From: Betaproteobacteria bacterium | Lineage (GTDB): Bacteria > Pseudomonadota > Gammaproteobacteria > Burkholderiales > Thiobacillaceae | DNA: 9,195 bases | Reading direction: 5' to 3' | Assembly (NCBI GenBank): GCA_016873905.1 | Contig: VGVU01000051.1 | Coordinates: forward strand, 1 to 9,195 | Shown: piece by piece, positions 5,464-9,195 of the stretch | Layout: each line of letters opens with the position of its first letter | How positions within the stretch are numbered: the stretch's first letter is position 1 | Made by a program: the position numbers and the translations under genes | Notes under the pieces: generated by a model | What the model saw: the letters and a program-made list of their open reading frames with translations, nothing else | Database searches by the model: none | Told to the model about the DNA's origin: nothing

Positions 5464-6429
5464 CTGTTCACGCCAGTGCAACAAACCCTGCGCGTTAAGT
5501 TCGAGGTCGTTGTCCAGCAAGAATACCGCCTGAGACTGCGTCCCCGTCCAACCGTGCGCCTGCAAACGCCTCCATAACAAATCACCCAATGCCGCCTTGA
5601 GCCAGGCTTGCGCCGTTTCACCCTCACCCGGCCCCTCCCCCGCCCCGCCAGCCGGTGCGGATCGAGTGAGGCCTACAAAGGCATCCAGAAGTTCGTGCAG
5701 GTCAGCCGTCAAGCGTGGCAGTTCGGTCACCCGGCCCCAGTGGGTCAAGAAGATGGCCGAGGGTGACAGGGCCATCAAACGATCAAGCGTGGCATGCGCA
5801 GCAGAAGGCTCAAACTGCACCGGGGTCGTCGTCGGGTAGATAAAGGCCCTGCCATCGGTGTCGAATTCCCGATAGGAAATCCCGAAACAGTCGCCCGTAA
5901 AAAGGGCATTTGCGTGGCGCTCGTGGACGCAATAGTGGTGTCGGGCATGGCCGGGGGTGTCAATAAAGGTCAGCGTTGTGCCGGCCCAATCAAGCTTGAA
6001 GCCATCGCCAGTCTCAAGGACGCGTTCAGCCGCCACAGGAACAATCTCACCGTACAGAGACCGGAAGGTCTCCTCGCCATACACCGCTATCGTCCCCGCA
6101 ACCAACCGGGTCGGGTCGATCATGTGGCGTGCGCCGCGCGGATGCACAAGCAGTTGGGCATTCGGACAACATTGCATCAGGCGACCCGCACCTCCGGCAT
6201 GGTCCAGATGAACATGGGTAACGAGAACCAGATCGACAGCGCCAGCCGTCAGCCCCAGCGTTTCGAGAAAGGCCAGCACCCCAGGCACCGAATAGGTCGT
6301 ACCGGTATCAACGATGGCCACCCGCCCGGCGCGAACCACGAGGTGAATCGCCGCGAGACCGGTACGCACATAGCCGGAATCCAGGGCGTAAATTCCATCA
6401 GGGTAGGAAACGACATTTTCAATCGACAT
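5458..6429 (-). CDS. Metallo-beta-lactamase-fold hydrolase, function unknown
   Basis: This 323-residue protein is a metal-dependent hydrolase of the metallo-beta-lactamase fold, nearest in style to the glyoxalase II-like branch. The binuclear site looks complete: THVHLDH (71-77; H72, H74, D76, H77), H161 in PGHARHH, D180 in FTGDCFG, and H230 in LTHWG. A C-terminal part of about 80 residues follows, with a Gly/Glu/Pro-rich linker (258-271) and then a helical segment (272-323). No signal peptide is seen, so it should be cytoplasmic. Substrate cannot be read from sequence; a thioester or lactone is possible. The ATG at 6429 is preferred (GGGTG about 6 bases upstream) over an in-frame GTG three codons earlier, which has no ribosome site. 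It lies between apaG (divergent) and rpe (same strand, 128-base gap) and may have its own promoter. Confidence 0.88.
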   Translation of the reverse strand: MSIENVVSYPDGIYALDSGYVRTGLAAIHLVVRAGRVAIVDTGTTYSVPGVLAFLETLGLTAGAVDLVLVTHVHLDHAGGAGRLMQCCPNAQLLVHPRGARHMIDPTRLVAGTIAVYGEETFRSLYGEIVPVAAERVLETGDGFKLDWAGTTLTFIDTPGHARHHYCVHERHANALFTGDCFGISYREFDTDGRAFIYPTTTPVQFEPSAAHATLDRLMALSPSAIFLTHWGRVTELPRLTADLHELLDAFVGLTRSAPAGGAGEGPGEGETAQAWLKAALGDLLWRRLQAHGWTGTQSQAVFLLDNDLELNAQGLLHWREQG

Positions 6430-6483
6430 GATTTGCACCCGGTAAATGAATCAACAGCTCTGAATCCAGCAAAGACAACACTG

Positions 6484-6497
6484 CGCAACGGGTTGCC
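6484..6497. promoter_or_regulatory. Palindrome CGCAACGGGTTGCC in the divergent apaG region, possible operator
   Basis: GCAAC-GG-GTTGC (6485-6496) is a perfect inverted repeat with a 2-base centre. It matches the rpe-upstream palindrome in 11 of 14 positions, and two of the three differences are paired changes that keep the symmetry. It overlaps the candidate apaG -35 (6493-6498) and lies between two divergent genes, a natural place for an operator. Function is inferred. Confidence 0.35.
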
Positions 6498-6521
6498 ATT
6501 CCGGCCAACAGTGTGGAACAT
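6493..6521 (+). promoter_or_regulatory. Weak candidate promoter for apaG
   Basis: TTGCCA (6493-6498) is separated by 17 bases from GAACAT (6516-6521). The -35 is good and the -10 poor (three of six). If used, transcription would start almost at the apaG ATG. In the opposite direction TTGTCT (complement of 6473-6478) with TTGATT (complement of 6449-6454) is an equally weak candidate for the hydrolase gene. Confidence 0.22.
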
Positions 6522-6529
6522 ACCCGCCC

Positions 6530-6913
6530 ATGGCCGAATCCCGCAGATATCATATTACCGTGACAACGCAGGTCGATTACCTGCCCGAGCAATCCGATGA
6601 GGCAAATGACCGCTATGTCTTCGCCTATACCATCACCCTCAAGAACAGCGGCACGGTTGCAGCGCAACTCATCTCGCGCCACTGGATCATCACCGATGCC
6701 TTGCAACAGGTTCAGGAGGTGCGTGGCCTGGGTGTGGTCGGCGAGCAACCCGTCCTGAATCCCGGTGAGTCCTTCCAATATCGTAGTGGCACCGCGTTGG
6801 CCACACCCATGGGAAACATGCGCGGTTACTATCAGATGACCGCTGATGACGGTCACCCGTTTGAGGTCGAGATTCCCGAATTCCTCCTCAGCATCCCGCG
6901 CGTCCTGCATTAG
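6530..6913 (+). CDS. apaG: ApaG domain protein (Co2+/Mg2+ efflux-associated family)
   Basis: This 127-residue protein is a single ApaG/DUF525 domain with an all-beta fibronectin-III-like fold. Family hallmarks are YVFAYTITLKNSG (29-41), LISRHWIITDA (47-57), RGLGVVGEQPVLNPGESFQY (65-84), SGTALATPMGNMRGYYQM (86-103) and the C-terminal FEVEIPEFLLSIP (111-123). Length matches E. coli ApaG (125). The biochemical role is not settled: mutants have been linked to Co2+ and Mg2+ phenotypes and the domain may bind nucleotides or partner proteins. In enteric bacteria apaG sits with ksgA and apaH; here it precedes mltA. The ATG at 6530 has no clear ribosome-binding sequence. The stop TAG lies inside an 18-base tandem duplication. 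Confidence 0.95.
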   Translation: MAESRRYHITVTTQVDYLPEQSDEANDRYVFAYTITLKNSGTVAAQLISRHWIITDALQQVQEVRGLGVVGEQPVLNPGESFQYRSGTALATPMGNMRGYYQMTADDGHPFEVEIPEFLLSIPRVLH

Positions 6914-6946
6914 CCGAACAGGCACCATTAGCCGAACAGGCATCAT
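6908..6946 (+). repeat. 18-base in-frame tandem duplication across the apaG stop codon
   Basis: The unit ATTAGCCGAACAGGCACC (6909-6926) is followed at once by ATTAGCCGAACAGGCATC (6927-6944), with one mismatch and the match continuing a base or two on each side. Because the period is a multiple of three, the second copy repeats the last His codon and the TAG (6929-6931) in the apaG frame. The second copy also covers the -35 zone of the mltA promoter. Confidence 0.9.
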
Positions 6947-6953
6947 CTGCCCC

Positions 6954-6959
6954 TATAAT
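6954..6959 (+). promoter_or_regulatory. Consensus -10 box (TATAAT) for mltA
   Basis: A perfect TATAAT ends 8 bases before the mltA ATG at 6968. With the usual 6-8 base spacing, transcription would begin between about 6966 and the A of the start codon, giving a leaderless or almost leaderless mRNA. No good -35 exists at 16-18 bases (GCCGAA at 17), so the strong -10 would have to compensate. Confidence 0.6.
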
Positions 6960-6967
6960 CGGCCCCC

Positions 6968-8215
6968 ATGTCTCGCCTTGTCCTTCTTCTCCCCTTTTTC
7001 CTCGTCGGTTGTGGCCTGTTAGGCTCGCGACCACCCGCCCCCATCCAGGGTAGCAGCCCTTCGACACCCGCCGTAGCGGCCGCAGTCACCGCCAGCCCTG
7101 ACGCGCCGGTGCCCGCCCCAACCGAGACCGCGATCAAAACCACGCCCGGATCCATGCCCTGGCTCAAGCGCGCAGACTGGGGCGACCTCCCGGGCTGGCG
7201 CAATGATGACCTGGCCCGAGCCTGGCCAGCACTGCAGCAATCCTGCAAGACCTTGCGCAATCAAAGCGCCTGGCAAGCCACCTGCCGCGCCAGCGACGCC
7301 TTGAGCAACCCCAGCACCGAGTCGGTACAAGATTTTCTTGAGACCTGGTTTGCCCCCCATCAGATCCAACAGAGCGACGGCAGCCTTGAGGGTCTGGTCA
7401 CCGGCTACTACGAACCGCTGTTACGCGGTAGCCGCACCCGCAGCGGAAAATACCGTTTCCCGCTCTACGGTCCTCCGGATGACCTGCTCATCGTTGATCT
7501 GGCCGCACTCTACCCGGAGCTCAAGAACCAGCGTGTCCGTGGCCGTCTTGAGGGCAACAAGGTCGTCCCCTATTACAGCCGCGCCGAGCTTTCCAGTGGC
7601 AAGGCCCCCCGTGTTGCCGGCAAAGAGATTGCCTGGGCGGATGACCCGATCGAACTGTTTTTCCTTGAGATCCAGGGCTCCGGTCGCCTCCAGCTTGAAA
7701 ACGGCGATGTCATGCGGGTCGGTTACGCCAATCAAAACGGCCACCCTTACAAATCCGCCGGAAAATGGTTGATTGAGAAAGGCGAACTCACGGCGGCACA
7801 GGCCTCCATGCAGGGCATCAAGGACTGGGCGCGGCGCAATCCAGAGCGGCTCAGCGAACTGCTCAATACCAATCCCAGCCAGGTCTTCTTCCGCGAATTA
7901 CCCAATAACGGCAACGGCCCGCTGGGTGCCCTCGGAGTTCCGTTGACCGGCGAACGGAGTATCGCTGTTGACCCGCGCGGCATGCCCTTGGGCGCCCCCG
8001 TCTGGCTGGCCACAACCCAACCCAACAGCAGTGAGCCCCTCAATCGCCTGATGTTGGCGCAGGATACCGGCGGGGCCATTCGCGGCAATGTCCGTGTCGA
8101 TTTTTTCTGGGGTTTTGGTGAAGAGGCCGGGAAAAAGGCCGGGGCCATGAAACAGAAGGGCCGCATGTGGGTCCTTCTGCCAAAAGACTACCCGCTCCTG
8201 CGCAACGGCAACTAA
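6968..8215 (+). CDS. mltA: Membrane-bound lytic murein transglycosylase A (lipoprotein)
   Basis: This 415-residue enzyme cleaves the MurNAc-GlcNAc bond of peptidoglycan to give 1,6-anhydro-MurNAc ends during wall turnover. Residues 1-14 form a lipoprotein signal peptide with lipobox LVGC (cleavage before C15), predicting a lipid anchor, most likely in the outer membrane. Residues 20-60 are a Pro/Ala/Thr-rich tether. The MltA domain follows, with LVTGYYEPLLRGSRTRSGKY (143-162), FFLEIQGSGRLQL (231-243) and VGYANQNGHPYKSAG (251-265). The C-terminal 3D domain ends with LAQDTGGAIRGNVRVDFFWG (363-382), where D366 fits the catalytic aspartate, and ends near WVLLPK (401-406). The ATG at 6968 is fixed by the signal peptide, yet no Shine-Dalgarno sequence precedes it. 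It lies 54 bases after apaG, with its own -10 box in between, and converges on the tonB-like gene with a 10-base gap. Confidence 0.97.
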   Translation: MSRLVLLLPFFLVGCGLLGSRPPAPIQGSSPSTPAVAAAVTASPDAPVPAPTETAIKTTPGSMPWLKRADWGDLPGWRNDDLARAWPALQQSCKTLRNQSAWQATCRASDALSNPSTESVQDFLETWFAPHQIQQSDGSLEGLVTGYYEPLLRGSRTRSGKYRFPLYGPPDDLLIVDLAALYPELKNQRVRGRLEGNKVVPYYSRAELSSGKAPRVAGKEIAWADDPIELFFLEIQGSGRLQLENGDVMRVGYANQNGHPYKSAGKWLIEKGELTAAQASMQGIKDWARRNPERLSELLNTNPSQVFFRELPNNGNGPLGALGVPLTGERSIAVDPRGMPLGAPVWLATTQPNSSEPLNRLMLAQDTGGAIRGNVRVDFFWGFGEEAGKKAGAMKQKGRMWVLLPKDYPLLRNGN

Positions 8216-8220
8216 CGAAA

Positions 8221-8230
8221 ACTGATCAGT
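8221..8230. other. Perfect 10-base palindrome at the mltA/tonB-like convergence
   Basis: ACTGATCAGT lies across the 10-base gap between the two convergent genes and contains the stop codon (TGA on the minus strand) of the tonB-like gene. It is too short and has no loop or U-tract, so it is not called a terminator; no other terminator is visible between these genes. Confidence 0.3.
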
Positions 8231-9038
8231 CGTCGTCCTTCAGGGTAAAGCTGACCCGTTCCTCAATCACGGCGCGCACCGGACGACCCTCGCGTTGCGG
8301 AGGCTGATAACGAGCCACCTGAAAAAAGGCCTGCACGCTCGCCTCAAATACGCCCGCGGGTTGGGCAGAAACAATCTCCACCGCCTCCACCTCGCCCAAG
8401 GCATTCACCCGTAACCGCACCTTGAGGCTCCCCGTAACCCCGCGACGCTGCGCAGATTCCGGGTATTTGGGTTGCGCCACACCCAGCCGGCGCGGAACAG
8501 CATCCAGCTTTCGCGCCGGATACCACTCGTCATCATGGATGAACCGCGGCGCGTCCGGAACCTTGGGCTCGGCCACCCTCATGGCTGCCGCAGGGACTGA
8601 CGGCTTGGCGACCGACTGAACGGGTGCATGGGCAGGAGCAGGCGGAACTCCCTCTGTCGAGAGAGGCGTTGGGTTTGGAACCAAGGTCGGCGCAACGACC
8701 GTAGGTGAGATCAGCACCGGCAGCGGCGTGGCGACAGGCGTGGCAATAGGTGTGGTGACAGGCGTGGGGATGAGCGTCGGAGCCGGTATCGAAGTTGGCA
8801 AAGGCCTGGGAGGTGGGAGGGCCGGCTGCACGGCAGGCTTGTGGGCAGGGTCGGAGGCAGGATCGGGGCCCGTCTTTGGGGCAGACTCCAGCCGCGCGAC
8901 AATAACCAAGGGGGGCGACGCCGTCTCCCCTACCGGGGCCCGATCCCAAGCCAGGGTCGCCAGATGAACGGCCAGAGAAAACAACAAGGCGCGGCGGAAC
9001 AGGGAGTCATTCGACAACATGTGCCCCACGCCCGACAT
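8226..9038 (-). CDS. TonB-family energy-transducer protein
   Basis: This 270-residue protein has TonB layout. An N-terminal membrane segment (about 14-31) contains S21 and H25 in SLAVH, matching the S-x3-H pattern of the TonB helix that contacts ExbB-ExbD. A long periplasmic linker rich in Pro, Ala, Thr and Val (52-162) includes TP-x-TP-type repeats around 92-106. The C-terminal TonB domain (about 185-266) has PKYPESAQRRGVTGSLKVRL (190-209) and YQPPQREGRPV (244-254). Such proteins pass proton-motive energy to outer-membrane receptors. No exbB, exbD or receptor gene is nearby, so whether this is the main TonB or a paralogue is open, and no symbol is given. The ATG at 9038 begins 2 bases after the rlmJ stop; a TTG at 9044 and an ATG at 9020 are alternative starts. 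Confidence 0.88.
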   Translation of the reverse strand: MSGVGHMLSNDSLFRRALLFSLAVHLATLAWDRAPVGETASPPLVIVARLESAPKTGPDPASDPAHKPAVQPALPPPRPLPTSIPAPTLIPTPVTTPIATPVATPLPVLISPTVVAPTLVPNPTPLSTEGVPPAPAHAPVQSVAKPSVPAAAMRVAEPKVPDAPRFIHDDEWYPARKLDAVPRRLGVAQPKYPESAQRRGVTGSLKVRLRVNALGEVEAVEIVSAQPAGVFEASVQAFFQVARYQPPQREGRPVRAVIEERVSFTLKDDD

Positions 9039-9040
9039 GA

Positions 9041-9195
9041 TCAACCCGCCGATCGCTCCAGATGAAAGCTTGCCGTGCCCTGCGCCAGAAGGTCCTTCAA
9101 GAGGGGCAGACAGGCCCGCAGTTCGGCCTCCAGCGTCCAGGGCGGATTAATGATCACAAGGCCACTGCCATACATCCCGTACTCGCCCACGACCG
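9041..9195 (-). CDS. rlmJ: 23S rRNA (adenine-2030-N6)-methyltransferase, C-terminal 50 residues
   Basis: Only the end of this gene is in the window; it enters from the right edge. The 50 visible residues include YGSGLVIINPPWTLEAELR, the conserved C-terminal segment of the RlmJ (YhiR) family, followed by a helix (LPLLKDLLAQ) and a short tail with stop TGA at 9043-9041. RlmJ methylates A2030 of 23S rRNA. The SAM-binding domain and the catalytic DPPY-type motif lie outside, so completeness cannot be judged. It is directly upstream of the tonB-like gene on the same strand with a 2-base gap, so the two are probably co-transcribed. Confidence 0.85.
   Translation of the reverse strand, partial: VVGEYGMYGSGLVIINPPWTLEAELRACLPLLKDLLAQGTASFHLERSAG

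Noticed and set aside
6430..6438. GTG at 6438 as start of the metallo-beta-lactamase-fold gene
   Set aside because: No ribosome-binding sequence precedes it, while the ATG at 6429 has GGGTG at a suitable distance.
5794..6600. Plus-strand open frame (268 codons) opposite the hydrolase gene and running into apaG
   Set aside because: It overlaps apaG in another frame and lies antisense to a gene with all metal ligands; no motif supports it.
8216..8225. Bidirectional terminator between mltA and the tonB-like gene
   Set aside because: The gap is 10 bases; the palindrome there has no loop and no T-run on either strand.

Overview
This window is a GC-rich stretch of ordinary bacterial chromosome. 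The gene order points to a proteobacterium, most likely beta or a related gamma lineage: apaG sits beside mltA and opposite an rpe-gph-trpE-trpG-trpD cluster, an arrangement I associate with betaproteobacteria such as Burkholderia and Ralstonia. The TonB-family protein and the lytic transglycosylase lipoprotein show a Gram-negative envelope. The taxonomic call is inference from gene order and protein style, with no marker gene to confirm it.

Layout. Positions 1-692 (minus) hold the start of a glutamine-dependent NAD+ synthetase gene (nadE), overlapped by an upstream DksA/TraR-type zinc-finger gene. A tRNA-Arg(CCU) gene runs on the plus strand at 761-836, divergent from the DksA gene and convergent with the tryptophan genes. 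Positions 899-5329 (minus) hold a tight five-gene run read rpe, gph, trpE, trpG, trpD. It contains two 4-base ATGA overlaps and gaps of only 2 and 6 bases, so it is very probably one transcript. It joins pentose-phosphate epimerization and phosphoglycolate salvage to the first two steps of the tryptophan branch. The usual next gene, trpC, is absent. Behind rpe is a 128-base gap, then a metallo-beta-lactamase-fold hydrolase (minus). From a shared divergent region, apaG and mltA run on the plus strand. A TonB-family protein gene and the 3' end of rlmJ (minus) close the window, converging on mltA.

Intergenic DNA is scarce and no gap exceeds 300 bases. The main non-coding signals are two look-alike palindromes (GCAA-N4-TTGC) in the rpe and apaG/hydrolase upstream regions, an 18-base in-frame tandem duplication across the apaG stop codon, a 15-base tandem duplication between the tRNA and trpD, and a consensus -10 box so close to the mltA start codon that its mRNA is probably leaderless or nearly so.

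I found no mobile element, CRISPR array, prophage, defence locus or unknown multi-gene system. Nearly everything is recognisable housekeeping. The findings are small-scale regulatory or organisational oddities, scored accordingly.
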